From: Dyella caseinilytica
GTDB taxonomy: Bacteria; Pseudomonadota; Gammaproteobacteria; Xanthomonadales; Rhodanobacteraceae
DNA: 64,000 bases
Direction: 5' to 3'
NCBI RefSeq assembly: GCF_016865235.1
Contig: NZ_CP064030.1
Span: 1,054,001-1,118,000, forward strand
Shown here one piece after another: positions 18,533-27,867 of the stretch. Below the pieces are notes generated by a model. It saw nothing but the letters and a program-made list of their open reading frames with translations, ran no database searches and was not told the origin of the DNA. Made by a program: the position numbers and the translations under genes. The stretch's first letter is position 1. Every line of letters begins with the position of its first letter.

Positions 18533-19554
18533 ACCGCCGCCCCGCGAAAGCCGTTGTCGGCTTCTCCCTGATCGAGTTGATGGTGGCCATGTTGCTCGGC
18601 CTGATCGTCATCGCTGGTGTGACCAGTGTTTTCCTCGCCAACCAGCAGGTCTATCGCACGAATGGCGCGCTGAGCGATGTGCAGCAGAGCACCCGTATGT
18701 CGTTCGAGATGCTGGCGCAGAACATTCGCGAAGCCGGGCTGCTGGGCTGCGGCAACAATGGCCAGGTGGCCAATGTGTTGTCGGATGGTCCCTACGGCGA
18801 TGACAGCGACTGGTGGGCCAACTGGAGCAACAACTTGATGGGCTATGGTGCGGGCACCGCGACCAACCCGGCGTTCACCGGCGCCAATGCGGTCACCAAC
18901 CAGGTGGCAGGTACCGATTCGCTGATGATATTGAGTGCGGCGGATGTCGGCCTGACCGTCAACACTCAAACGTCGACCAGCACCTCGTTCTCGCTCAACG
19001 GCACGAGTACCGACCTTGTTCCCGGCGCGATCATGATCGTATGCGATCCCTGGCAGGCAACCATCTTCCGCGCCAACAGCTATGCCGGGGGCAACCTCGG
19101 CTATGGCGGGGAATGGGGAGGCAACACGGTCAATTGTTCCACGGGTCTGGCCTATCCCACGGTGTGCGGGACGGGTAATACCTACATCTACGCTGCCAAC
19201 TCGCCGATCGCGACCGTGGCGGCGGGCGTGTGGTACCTCGGCACCAACCCGGCCGGAACCACCTCGTTGTACCTTGCCAGCGTGAACACTGCTGCGGGTA
19301 CAGTCACGCCACAAGAGATGGTGCGTGGCGTAACCAAGATGAGCATCACCTACAACATGGCCAACACGACAAGCTTCGTCCAGGCGTCCGCCGTGACCAA
19401 TTGGCCATCGGTGGATGCGGTACAAGTCAACTTGACTTTGCAGCAGAGCAGTGGTCCCTACGCGGGTACCTACACCGGTAGCAGCGCGTCCGCCGCTCCG
19501 CCGATCAAGCGCGTTTACACCGTCACTTCCACCGTGCGTAACCGGGTGCAATGA
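18529..19554 (+). CDS. pilW: Type IV pilus minor pilin PilW
   Basis: A 341-residue minor pilin with leader AKAVVG/FSLIELMVAMLLGLIVI (Glu5 present) and the family segment FLANQQVYRTNGALSDVQQS followed by FEMLAQNIREAGLLGCG. PilW is the largest of the minor pilins and belongs to the tip priming complex with PilV, PilX and PilY1. The ATG overlaps the pilV stop as ATGA, and pilX starts one base after the pilW stop codon, so the whole block is translationally coupled. Confidence 0.92.
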   Translation: MNRRPAKAVVGFSLIELMVAMLLGLIVIAGVTSVFLANQQVYRTNGALSDVQQSTRMSFEMLAQNIREAGLLGCGNNGQVANVLSDGPYGDDSDWWANWSNNLMGYGAGTATNPAFTGANAVTNQVAGTDSLMILSAADVGLTVNTQTSTSTSFSLNGTSTDLVPGAIMIVCDPWQATIFRANSYAGGNLGYGGEWGGNTVNCSTGLAYPTVCGTGNTYIYAANSPIATVAAGVWYLGTNPAGTTSLYLASVNTAAGTVTPQEMVRGVTKMSITYNMANTTSFVQASAVTNWPSVDAVQVNLTLQQSSGPYAGTYTGSSASAAPPIKRVYTVTSTVRNRVQ

Positions 19555-19555
19555 C

Positions 19556-20128
19556 ATGAGCCGACTTTCCGTACGTGGTTTGCCCGCCCGACTCCCTCCG
19601 CGCTCCCGTCAGAGCGGCGTGGCGCTGGCCGTGGCGCTGATCCTGCTGTTGGTCATCACCCTCGTGGGTCTTGCCGCTGTCAGCGGCACCATCGTGCAGC
19701 AGAAGATGTCGGCCAATTTCTACGATCGCGAAGTGGCCTTTCAGGAGACCGAGGCGGCCATGCGCGAAGCCGCGTTGGCCATCGAAAACGATACGTCAGC
19801 TGGCGCGTCTTTCAATTGCTCGGCATCCAGTGGCAACGTGTGCCAGTCCAACCCGTTCACCGATACCGGCGTGCCTGCCAGCAACATTTACAACGTGACC
19901 CAGTACGCCGCCGGCGGCATGGCGGCCAGCCAGCCGCAGTACATCATCGAGTACATGGGCAACTTCCAGGTGCCGAACCCGACCGTGAAGCAAACCAGCA
20001 AGATGAGTTACGGTCAAACGCCCGCGCCGCAAACAGCGGATTTCTACCGCATCACCGCGCGCAGCGGCGATCCAACTGTGATCAGTGACCGCGCCTATGT
20101 GTTGCTGCAGTCGGTATTCCGAAATTGA
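19556..20128 (+). CDS. pilX: Type IV pilus assembly protein PilX
   Basis: A 190-residue PilX. The N-terminal QSGVALAVALILLLVITLVG segment with VSGTIVQQKMSANFYDREVAFQ after it is the PilX_N signature. Position 5 after the predicted cleavage is Val rather than Glu, as in GspK-like tip pilins, which fits a place at the very tip. It lies between pilW and pilY1. The 98 bp before pilY1 contain GAAGGGGGC as its ribosome-binding site. Confidence 0.9.
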   Translation: MSRLSVRGLPARLPPRSRQSGVALAVALILLLVITLVGLAAVSGTIVQQKMSANFYDREVAFQETEAAMREAALAIENDTSAGASFNCSASSGNVCQSNPFTDTGVPASNIYNVTQYAAGGMAASQPQYIIEYMGNFQVPNPTVKQTSKMSYGQTPAPQTADFYRITARSGDPTVISDRAYVLLQSVFRN

Positions 20129-20226
20129 GTGATGCAAACAACCTGCCGTGAGCGGGATTCATCCGCGCACGGAACGAACGAATCCGCGCGCACCGCGTGC
20201 TGGAAAGTCTTGAAGGGGGCGAACCC

Positions 20227-23200
20227 ATGAACAAACAAATCTGCGTGGCCCTGTTTGCGTTGGCCGCCATCTTGGCAGGCGGCAACGTAGCGGCCCAAAG
20301 CAGTTCCAGCTCATCGTCCAGCTCGTCCGGCACCTGTGGACAGGCGGGCGGCACGTGTGCCGAGAATTTCCAAGGCGCGGCGGCCAGCTTGCAATGGACG
20401 ACCTTGGGGACGAACAACGGAGCTGCATCGTCCAATGCTTGCCTTACAGCAGGTAATGGCACCGGTTCCATACAGGCATGCCCCAGCACGCTTGCCGGCT
20501 ACGCGATCCCGGCAAATGAACAAACGGTAGGGCAGGGTGCTTTGTTGCTTACGCCCCCCGTGGGCTACCAGACCGGCGCCATCCTGTCCGCATTTCCCCC
20601 GTTCCCGTTGAGCCAAGGCATCGACATCACTTTCACCACCTATTCGTTTGGTGGCAACAGCTACAGTAGCGCCTCAACATCAGCCGGAGACGGTGCGGAC
20701 GGCATTACGTTCATCCTCACGGATGGCACCAAGACTGCTCCGACCACGACAGGCGGTAACGGTGGTGCCATGGGTTACGACTGCTCCAACGCCAACGCTG
20801 GTGCTTACCAAGGTATTGCCAATGCCTATCTTGGCCTGGGCATTGACGAATACGGTAACTTCCTCAACAGCGGCAATTGGAGCACCAGCACAACCAATGA
20901 AGTTACCCCGCAAGTTCCCCCTATAACGGTGAAGAACAAGACGTATTACTGGGTATACGGCGATAACGGCAGCGCAGGCATATTCAATTCCAACGACGCC
21001 TTCAATGGTGAATCGACAACCGCCAACGGTACCAACAAGTGGGGTGGTACAGGGAGCTCGCAGTATCAGCCCGAACGCATTGGCCTGCGTGGTTCGGGCA
21101 ATACCACCTGGGCAGCGCTGCAAGCACTGAATTCGAGCTACTACTCAGGTTCTACTCCTAATGCGAGCAAGATTTATGCGGCATGCCAGTCCGGTAAATA
21201 CGTTTCGGGCGGTAGCAGCGGCTCGTACACATACACCGCGCTTCCTGACGGCAATTACAACGCCATCCCCGGTGGTTATGCGGTACTGCCAACCGCGAAC
21301 TTGATCGCGAACGAATCGACGGGTGTCACGCGTAATCCCACGACGAATTCACAGGGAGTTGCGAACCCGCTCGCATGGCCGATTACCTACGAGTTGAAGA
21401 TTTCGGCCGGGGGCCTGCTCAGCCTTTCCTATAGCTACAACGGCGGCTCCATGAACCCGGTGATGACCAATACCAACATCGAAACGAGCAATGGCACTTT
21501 GCCATCTTCGTTGCGTTTTGGTTTCTCCGCGGGTACCGGTGGCGGATGGAACTCGCACGAGATCACCTGCTTCAAGGCTTCGCCGCTGTCCTCTACCAGT
21601 AGCGCGGCGGCCAACACCATCCAGTCGGGGCAGTACAGGACGGGCACGCAGATCTATCTGGCCAGTTATTCAGCTGACCCCTGGTGGGGCAGCTTGCAGG
21701 CCATCGCGCTGAATGCGGACAGCAATGGTGACCTTGTCGCCAACAGTACGGCCACCTGGGATGGCAAGTGCACACTGACCAGTGGTTGGTGCGACACCAT
21801 GGGGACCAATACCAACGGCAATCCGCTCCATGAAGTTACGGCTTCCAATGGGTTCGTGACGCCTGAAAACCGCGTGCTGATGACTGCGACGGGCAACGAC
21901 GTAACGACGACAGGAAGTGGCGTTGGCTTTTCGATGCAACAGTCGTTGAGTAGTTTTCCTTCGGCCGTGCAAACCGCATTGAATGCCGCTACCAGCGGCG
22001 ACACCACCAGCACCGGCCAGCAGCGCCTGGACTGGCTGCTCGGTCAGCGCTGCTTCGAGCAGTTGTACAGTAGTACGCAATCCACCAGTGGTCCGTGGGA
22101 GTACTCGGGCGACTGCACCACTACATCCGCCGGTAGCCAGAATGCGCGCACCTATGTGCTGGGTGACATCGTTGACTCCAGTCCCACGTGGGTGGGTGCG
22201 CCGGTGGCGGGCCAATACAACAATGCTTTCAGCGATGGCTTGTACGGCAGCAACGTTTCGCCGCCGGAAAACCAGAGCAGCGCGCAAACCTACGGCACGT
22301 TCGCCGGCAACAATGCGAGCCGCCTCAACGTGGTGTACGTGGGCAGCAACGATGGCTACCTGCATGGCTTCGAGGCAGGCTACTTCACCAGCGGTGTTTT
22401 CAGCGATCCCAGCGGCACAGGCATCGGTGACAACGACGGCAAGGAAGTGATTGGCTACATGCCGTACAACGTGTTGCTCAATCAGTCGGCCCAGCTCACC
22501 AACCCGCTTTACTCGCACCAGTACCTGGTGGATGCCACGCCAGGCGCGGGCGACCTGTTTTATAACAACCTTTGGCACACCTGGCTGGTGGGTGGAGTGG
22601 GCTCCAACGGTAAGGAGATCTATGTGCTGGACGTTACCACTCCGGGCAATTTCTCCGAGAGCAATGCCGGCTCGCTAGTGATGGGCGACTGGACCAACGC
22701 TACCATGCCGCATCTGGGCAACACGGTGGGGACGCCTTCCGTCGTGCGCATGCATAACGGCCAGTGGGCGATTATCTTCGGCAACGGCCTGAACAGCGGC
22801 ACGAGTGCCGGCGTCTACATCGGCTTGGTGACCTCCACCACGAATACGAAGACGGGTGCGGTTGCGGGTGCGGTGACGTTCCTATTCCTGGACACCGGGG
22901 TGGGTTCGTCCTCCAGCAAAAATGGCATCGCTTACGTCACCCCTGTGGATCTGGATGGCGATGGCATCATGGATTACCTCTATGCCGGCGACCAGCAGGG
23001 CAACGTGTGGCGCTTTGACGTGACCAGCAATAACGCCGCCAACTGGAGCGTTTCCAACTTTGGCAGTGGTACGACATCCACCTGCAGCAATAGCAGCAAT
23101 GTCAATAATGGCAGTGTGGTCACCGCAGCCTGCTCACCCTTGTTTACCGCAACGTCCACACTGACTAACGGCACCGCTACCAACACCGCATCGCAGCCGA

Positions 23201-23973
23201 TCACCACGAGCATTGTCACGGCCACCGTCCTGACCAATGGCGTGAGCCGCAACATGCTGTATTTCGGCACCGGCGAGCAGACGCCGCAAACCGGCAACTC
23301 GGGTGTGCTGTATGCTCCCACGTCCACTGGCTCCGGCAGCACCGCCACCCAGCAGCAGACGTTCTATGGCATCTGGGACTGGAACATGAGTAACTGGAAC
23401 AGTCTGTCAACCGTCCAGCTTGCGTCGGAAACGGGCAGCAAGACCATTTCGACCAGCAGCCTGTCACCGGTAACCTCCACGGAAACGGCGGTCACCGGTC
23501 AGGGGCAGATCACGGGTTATCGCACTTTGTCCGCCGCCACTACCATTTGCTGGGCCGGCAGCAGCACCTGTTCATCGGGCAACTCGCAGTACGGCTGGAT
23601 GTACAACTTGCCGGACAGCAACGAGCAGATCATCTACAGCCCTGCCATTATCGATGGCGTGGTGGTGGTGAATACGGCCATTCCGCCTGCGGTGTCGAAC
23701 ACCCAATGCACGGCGAACACCCAGACTGGCTGGACGATGGCTTTCGATGCGATCAACGGTGGCCCGGTGGCAGGAGGCTTCTTCACTTCGTCCAGTGGCC
23801 TCATCATCAGCGGCGAGCAGTTCAACGGCGTCGGCACGCCCACTGCTGTGAGCTACAACGGCAATATCTATATGGTGAGCCAGACCGTAACGGGCGGCGC
23901 AGCCATCTATCGTGTGAACCCGCCCAACAACAACGGTCCGGGCCGAGTCTCCTGGCGCGAAATCAGGAATTGA
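20227..23973 (+). CDS. pilY1: PilY1-type pilus tip adhesin with N-terminal lectin-like domain
   Basis: A 1248-residue exported protein. Signal peptide about 1-23, then a serine run (25-34). Residues about 45-450 look like an L-type lectin / concanavalin-A fold: GDGADGITFIL, NAYLGLGIDEYGNFLNSG, ERIGLRGSG, ITYELKISAGGLLSLSYSYN and SLRFGFSAGTGGGWNSHEIT follow the order of such domains. From about 455 it is PilY1: LGDIVDSSPTWVGAP, VYVGSNDGYLHGFEAG and a calcium loop DLDGDGIMDYLYAGD (Asp908, 910, 912, 916) before QQGNVWRFD, within the beta-propeller. PilY1 sits at the pilus tip and controls retraction and adhesion. The P. aeruginosa protein has a von Willebrand A domain where this one has the lectin-like part. 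Start at ATG 20227 after GGGGGC. Confidence 0.92.
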   Translation: MNKQICVALFALAAILAGGNVAAQSSSSSSSSSSGTCGQAGGTCAENFQGAAASLQWTTLGTNNGAASSNACLTAGNGTGSIQACPSTLAGYAIPANEQTVGQGALLLTPPVGYQTGAILSAFPPFPLSQGIDITFTTYSFGGNSYSSASTSAGDGADGITFILTDGTKTAPTTTGGNGGAMGYDCSNANAGAYQGIANAYLGLGIDEYGNFLNSGNWSTSTTNEVTPQVPPITVKNKTYYWVYGDNGSAGIFNSNDAFNGESTTANGTNKWGGTGSSQYQPERIGLRGSGNTTWAALQALNSSYYSGSTPNASKIYAACQSGKYVSGGSSGSYTYTALPDGNYNAIPGGYAVLPTANLIANESTGVTRNPTTNSQGVANPLAWPITYELKISAGGLLSLSYSYNGGSMNPVMTNTNIETSNGTLPSSLRFGFSAGTGGGWNSHEITCFKASPLSSTSSAAANTIQSGQYRTGTQIYLASYSADPWWGSLQAIALNADSNGDLVANSTATWDGKCTLTSGWCDTMGTNTNGNPLHEVTASNGFVTPENRVLMTATGNDVTTTGSGVGFSMQQSLSSFPSAVQTALNAATSGDTTSTGQQRLDWLLGQRCFEQLYSSTQSTSGPWEYSGDCTTTSAGSQNARTYVLGDIVDSSPTWVGAPVAGQYNNAFSDGLYGSNVSPPENQSSAQTYGTFAGNNASRLNVVYVGSNDGYLHGFEAGYFTSGVFSDPSGTGIGDNDGKEVIGYMPYNVLLNQSAQLTNPLYSHQYLVDATPGAGDLFYNNLWHTWLVGGVGSNGKEIYVLDVTTPGNFSESNAGSLVMGDWTNATMPHLGNTVGTPSVVRMHNGQWAIIFGNGLNSGTSAGVYIGLVTSTTNTKTGAVAGAVTFLFLDTGVGSSSSKNGIAYVTPVDLDGDGIMDYLYAGDQQGNVWRFDVTSNNAANWSVSNFGSGTTSTCSNSSNVNNGSVVTAACSPLFTATSTLTNGTATNTASQPITTSIVTATVLTNGVSRNMLYFGTGEQTPQTGNSGVLYAPTSTGSGSTATQQQTFYGIWDWNMSNWNSLSTVQLASETGSKTISTSSLSPVTSTETAVTGQGQITGYRTLSAATTICWAGSSTCSSGNSQYGWMYNLPDSNEQIIYSPAIIDGVVVVNTAIPPAVSNTQCTANTQTGWTMAFDAINGGPVAGGFFTSSSGLIISGEQFNGVGTPTAVSYNGNIYMVSQTVTGGAAIYRVNPPNNNGPGRVSWREIRN

Positions 23974-23975
23974 GC

Positions 23976-24476
23976 ATGAGCATCCAGCAAACATCCAAAC
24001 CGCAGCGTGCTGCTTCGTTAGGCTTCACCCTGATCGAGTTGATGATCGTGGTGGCGGTCATCTCGATCCTCGCGGCGATCGCGATCTCCTCCTACTCGAG
24101 TTACGTGGTCAAGACGAATCGGTCGGCGGCGACGGGCTGCATGTCCGAGTATGCGAACTACATGGAGCGCTTCTACACCAACAGCCTGAACTACGCGGAA
24201 ACGCCTGCCTCCAGTTCCACGGCAGCTCCCGTGCCGAACCCGGCGACCGGTTCGCCGATATCTCCCATGGTGCTGGATTGTGCATCCACGGCGCAGACTG
24301 GCAACAACTACGAGTACGGGGTGCCGGCGCCGACGGCGACGAGCTATATCATCCAAGCCACACCGATCGGTTCGCAGGCCACGCGCGATACGCAGTGCGG
24401 CACGCTTACGTTGGACCAGCATGGTACGCGCACCAACTCCGGTACCGGCACTTTGGCGCAGTGCTGGGGTGGTTGA
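23976..24476 (+). CDS. pilE: Type IV pilin PilE
   Basis: A 166-residue pilin closing the operon, two bases after the pilY1 stop codon. The leader ends SLG/FTLIELMIVVAVISILAA with Glu5. The helix continues into IAISSYSSYVVKTNRSAA, and a C-terminal Cys pair (CGTLTLDQHGTRTNSGTG ... C) forms the usual D-region loop. PilE of this operon type is a minor pilin joining the tip complex to the PilA shaft rather than the main subunit. Confidence 0.92.
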   Translation: MSIQQTSKPQRAASLGFTLIELMIVVAVISILAAIAISSYSSYVVKTNRSAATGCMSEYANYMERFYTNSLNYAETPASSSTAAPVPNPATGSPISPMVLDCASTAQTGNNYEYGVPAPTATSYIIQATPIGSQATRDTQCGTLTLDQHGTRTNSGTGTLAQCWGG

Positions 24477-24479
24477 GGC

Positions 24480-25166
24480 TTAGCTTTCAGCCCACATCCG
24501 CAACAGGTTGTGATAGCAGCCGGTGAGCTTCACCCGCGACGCTTCATCACCACCTGTTGCGGCAAGCCGCTGGATGGCGTTGTCCAGATCGAACAACAGC
24601 GTGCGCTGACCATCGTCGCGCACCATGCTTTGTATCCAGAAAAAGCAGGCTAGCCGGGTGCCGCGTGTAACAGGATTCACACGGTGCAGACTGCTGGCGG
24701 GGTAGAGGATCAGGTCGCCGGCGGGGAGTTTGACGGTTTGCGTACCGTAAGTATCTTCAACCAACAGTTCACCACCGTCGTAGCTGTCGGGTGGGGCGAG
24801 GAAGAGGGTGGCGGAGAGATCGGTGCGGATTTTCTGCCCAGTGCCGGGGAGCAGGCGGATCGAGCCGTCGACGTGGCTGCCGAAGTGCATGCCGCCTTGG
24901 TAGCGGTTGAACATGGGTGGATAGACGCGATTGGGTAGGGCGGCGCTGATGAATAGCGGGTGCCGTTCCAGCGCAGCGAGCACGATGTCACCCAGTTCGA
25001 GTGCTGTGGTGGAGCCTTCGGCGAGCTGTTGATTCTGTTTGACGTGGATGCCTTGGTGGCCTGCGGTGACGCGGCCGTCGACCCAGGGAGCGTTGTTGGC
25101 ATTGAGCTGGCTGTGAAAGTGGCCTAGCTGTTCGCTGTTGAGCAGGTTGGGGATGTGCACCAGCAT
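24480..25166 (-). CDS. piuC: Fe(II)/2-oxoglutarate dioxygenase, PKHD-type hydroxylase (YbiX/PiuC)
   Basis: A 228-residue member of the PKHD-type hydroxylases. It begins MLVHIPNLLNSEQL. The double-stranded beta-helix has the iron ligands in HFGSHVDGSIR (HxD) and in YPASSLHRVNPVTRGTR (distal His and the 2-oxoglutarate Arg). Genes of this kind lie beside catecholate siderophore receptors (fiu-ybiX in E. coli, piuA-piuC in Pseudomonas), and the same pairing is seen here with the receptor at 25344-27530. Its biochemical substrate is unknown. It faces pilE tail to tail with only 3 bp between the stops. Confidence 0.92.
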   Translation of the reverse strand: MLVHIPNLLNSEQLGHFHSQLNANNAPWVDGRVTAGHQGIHVKQNQQLAEGSTTALELGDIVLAALERHPLFISAALPNRVYPPMFNRYQGGMHFGSHVDGSIRLLPGTGQKIRTDLSATLFLAPPDSYDGGELLVEDTYGTQTVKLPAGDLILYPASSLHRVNPVTRGTRLACFFWIQSMVRDDGQRTLLFDLDNAIQRLAATGGDEASRVKLTGCYHNLLRMWAES

Positions 25167-25245
25167 GGTGGAACCTCGGATTGATGCAACGCGATGGTGT
25201 TACTGCATCAGCGAACTGAGGCTTAGGGCTTTGGGTATAGACAAA

Positions 25246-25279
25246 GTCGCTGGGTCCCAGCCTTCGCTGGGACGACGAG
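25246..25279. repeat. Single REP-like hairpin, family R1
   Basis: TGGGTCCCAGCCTTCGCTGG continuing into GACGACGAG is a single, diverged copy of the family seen as inverted pairs at 58546 and 63428. The core CCCAGC-CTTC-GCTGGG pairs. It lies between the PKHD hydroxylase and the receptor gene. Confidence 0.6.
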
Positions 25280-25343
25280 CAAGCTTACGGCAGGCCAGAC
25301 ATTCGTTGCTAATCACGGCAGTGGCGGCATGACTGTTCCAGCA

Positions 25344-27530
25344 TTAGAACTTATAGGTAAATGTCACCATTTCTGTGCGCCCAATGCCCGGCACGGAGCG
25401 ACCACCGTCCGATTGGATCAGCGCGTCAAAATAGCGCTTGTTGGTCAGGTTGAGCACGTTGAGACGAATATCGTAGCTGGGCTGATGAAAGGCCACCGTG
25501 GCATCCCAGCGGGTATAGCCACCGACGCTGACTGCATCTGTGTTTGCCGCGTAGCGTTGTGACATATAGGTCGGGCCGCCACCAGCTTCCCAGTGTTCGG
25601 CAAAGGTGTAAGTGGTCCAGGTGGTGAAGGTATTGCGCGGCGTGTTGGCCGGTATGTTGCCCTGGGTGCCGTCCACGGCTTTGACGATCTTGCCGTCCAT
25701 ATAACTGTAGCCGGAGAAGATCTGCCAGTTCTTGGTCAGGTGGCCGACCACGCCAAGCTCGGCGCCGCGTACGCGGATGTTGCCATCCAGGGTGTATTCG
25801 CCGGTTGAGGTTTCGCTGCGCGCGTTGGTTTGTTCCAGGTTATACAACGCGGCGTTGATCGCCACCGCGTCATCCATCAGGTTCCATTTGCCGCCGATTT
25901 CGTAGGAGCGATTTTTCTCCGGCGCCAGATCCTGCGTGCCGTTGGTCAACGTGAGCTGCTCCAGCGACGGGTCGAACGAGGTGCCGTAGGACACGTAGTA
26001 CGACTGCTTTTCATCCGGCTGATAGATCACGCCACCGCGCACGCTGGTGAAGTAAACCGTTTGCTGCGCGTATGCGGGTAGCGAGACCGAGTTGCTGATG
26101 TGCGCGTCGAATTCGTCGCGACGCACGCCAGCCACCACCATCCATTGGTCGTTGAGCTTGATGGTGTCGTTGGCGTACACCGCCGCGGTTTTGCCGACCG
26201 ATTGCGCGTAATTGCCAACCGTGGTGGTGACGTTGGGCGGTGTGGACTCTTGCACGGGATCCAGCAGCGAGAGCAGTGGCAGGCCGTTACGCGTGTAACC
26301 CTGGTTGTTATACGTTTCGCGCGCCAGTTCCACGCCGGTGATCAGCGTGTGTTGCAGGCTGCCGGTATCGAACTGGGTGGTCAGGTCGGTCTGACTGTCG
26401 AGGATGGTGTCGTGAATGACACGATCGTGGCTGGCCAGCTGCACGTACAGATCTTGCAACGGCACATTGGTGGGATTGCCCAGCGTCTTGTTGAGCGTGA
26501 CGCCGGTATTCGTCACCACGCTGTTGGCGGCGGTTTCGCGTGCGTTGGTGTCGTATTGGCTGTACATCAGCTGCGTGCGCAGCTTCACGTTGTCGGAAAA
26601 GATGTGTTCCAGTCGCGCATTGAATTCGTTGACGCTCTGGTTGGTGCGATCGTCGGTGAGGCCGTACCAGTTCTTGTAGCTCACATCGGCCGGGCGGCCA
26701 TTGATGGGTGGCAGGCCGTAGTCAGGCATGTCGTGGTTGCGCTGGATCAGTGCGGAAAGCGTGATCTGTGTCGGCGTGCCGATGCCGAAGCGCACTGAGG
26801 GAGCAATGCCGAAGTCCTGGTTCTTTTGCACGTCGCGCGTGGTGTGCATGTCCTGGCCGTACACTTCCACACGTGCGGCAGCGGTGTTGGACAGCGGCTG
26901 ATTGAAATCCGCGGTGGTGCGATAACGATCATCCGAGCCAAGGGTGGTGGTCACTTCGCCAAACGACTTCAACTCCGGCTCCTTGGTCACCTGATTGATC
27001 ACGCCGCCGGTGGAGCCGCGGCCGAACAGCATGGAAGAGGGGCCTTTGAGCACTTCGATCGCATCCAGATCGAACACGTCGCGGTAGTACTGGCCGGGAT
27101 CGCGAAAGCCGTCGAGATAGATATCGGTGCGCGCGGTGAACCCACGCAGGTTGATGTTGTTGCCGATCTGGCCTCCTTCCGCACCACCGATAGTGATGCC
27201 TGGCACGTTGCGCAATGCATCCTGCAGTGAGGTGGCGCCCTGCGCATCGAGCAGATCGCGATTCACCACCACCACGGTTTGCGGGATGTCGCGCAGCGAG
27301 GTCGGCACCTTGGCGCCCACGGTGGAGGTATCGGTTTCGTAGTCGTTGCCGACGATGCTGCCGGTCACGTGCACCGAGCCCAGGGTCTTGGGCTTGTTGT
27401 CGCTGGCGTTCTGCGAACTGCTGGCGGTGTCGCTGGGCGAAGCGGTGGTTTGCGCATGTGCTGCGGCGGGAAGGGTTAGGGCAACCAGCAGGGCGGCGTG
27501 CAGAGGGGAGGCGCGAAAGTTGGCGGGCAT
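25344..27530 (-). CDS. TonB-dependent siderophore receptor (Fiu/PiuA-like)
   Basis: A 728-residue outer-membrane receptor. The ATG at 27530 starts a signal peptide (MPANFRASPLHAALLVALTL, cleavage after AAAHA). The plug domain follows: DIPQTVVVVNRDLLDAQGAT, LRNVPGITIGGAEGGQIGNN and INLRGFTARTDIYLDGFRDP, then LKGPSSMLFGRGSTGGVINQ, all typical of TonB-dependent siderophore receptors. The barrel ends in the C-terminal strand RTEMVTFTYKF with the final Phe. Adjacency to the PKHD hydroxylase points to catecholate siderophores, by analogy. A candidate Fur box at 27659 suggests iron repression. Confidence 0.94.
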   Translation of the reverse strand: MPANFRASPLHAALLVALTLPAAAHAQTTASPSDTASSSQNASDNKPKTLGSVHVTGSIVGNDYETDTSTVGAKVPTSLRDIPQTVVVVNRDLLDAQGATSLQDALRNVPGITIGGAEGGQIGNNINLRGFTARTDIYLDGFRDPGQYYRDVFDLDAIEVLKGPSSMLFGRGSTGGVINQVTKEPELKSFGEVTTTLGSDDRYRTTADFNQPLSNTAAARVEVYGQDMHTTRDVQKNQDFGIAPSVRFGIGTPTQITLSALIQRNHDMPDYGLPPINGRPADVSYKNWYGLTDDRTNQSVNEFNARLEHIFSDNVKLRTQLMYSQYDTNARETAANSVVTNTGVTLNKTLGNPTNVPLQDLYVQLASHDRVIHDTILDSQTDLTTQFDTGSLQHTLITGVELARETYNNQGYTRNGLPLLSLLDPVQESTPPNVTTTVGNYAQSVGKTAAVYANDTIKLNDQWMVVAGVRRDEFDAHISNSVSLPAYAQQTVYFTSVRGGVIYQPDEKQSYYVSYGTSFDPSLEQLTLTNGTQDLAPEKNRSYEIGGKWNLMDDAVAINAALYNLEQTNARSETSTGEYTLDGNIRVRGAELGVVGHLTKNWQIFSGYSYMDGKIVKAVDGTQGNIPANTPRNTFTTWTTYTFAEHWEAGGGPTYMSQRYAANTDAVSVGGYTRWDATVAFHQPSYDIRLNVLNLTNKRYFDALIQSDGGRSVPGIGRTEMVTFTYKF

Positions 27531-27658
27531 AGGGACCGGATCGGGAAGGTGAAAAGGTGATACCGAACAGATGGTTGGCTCGCTTGAGTGCTTCGCTTGA
27601 GCCCATGGCTCTACAACTGCCACCTCAATCCCGCTTGCTGCCCCTGACTAGTTCAGTA

Positions 27659-27677
27659 AATGCGAATCGTTGTTATT
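27659..27677. promoter_or_regulatory. Candidate Fur box upstream of the siderophore receptor
   Basis: AATGCGAATCGTTGTTATT matches 15 of 19 positions of the palindromic Fur-type sequence AATGAGAATCATTCTCATT (my comparison by eye). It lies about 130 bp before the receptor ATG in an AT-rich patch within otherwise GC-rich DNA. Fur with iron would be expected to repress the receptor and probably the hydroxylase after it. Confidence 0.5.
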
Positions 27678-27792
27678 ATCACATCAAGTTACGAAGTTGT
27701 GAAGCAACTTACGAATCAGATGCTCCTTCTTCGTCCATGGGATCGCTCACGGGTCGCGAGGGGTAGGTGTCGGTTTCCAGCCAGCGCAAAGA

Positions 27793-27824
27793 AAAAGCCC
27801 CGCACTCGCATGCGGGGCTTTTCG
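27793..27824 (-). terminator. Rho-independent terminator of the M13 peptidase gene
   Basis: AAAAGCCCCGCA pairs perfectly with TGCGGGGCTTTT over a six-base loop. It lies 44 bp beyond the stop of the minus-strand M13 gene, and both arms end in A/T runs so it can act on either strand. It closes the 337-bp gap (27531-27867) that also holds the Fur box. Confidence 0.88.
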
Positions 27825-27867
27825 TTTTCACATCGCGGCCATTACGCCGTGACAGATGTCGATCGAC

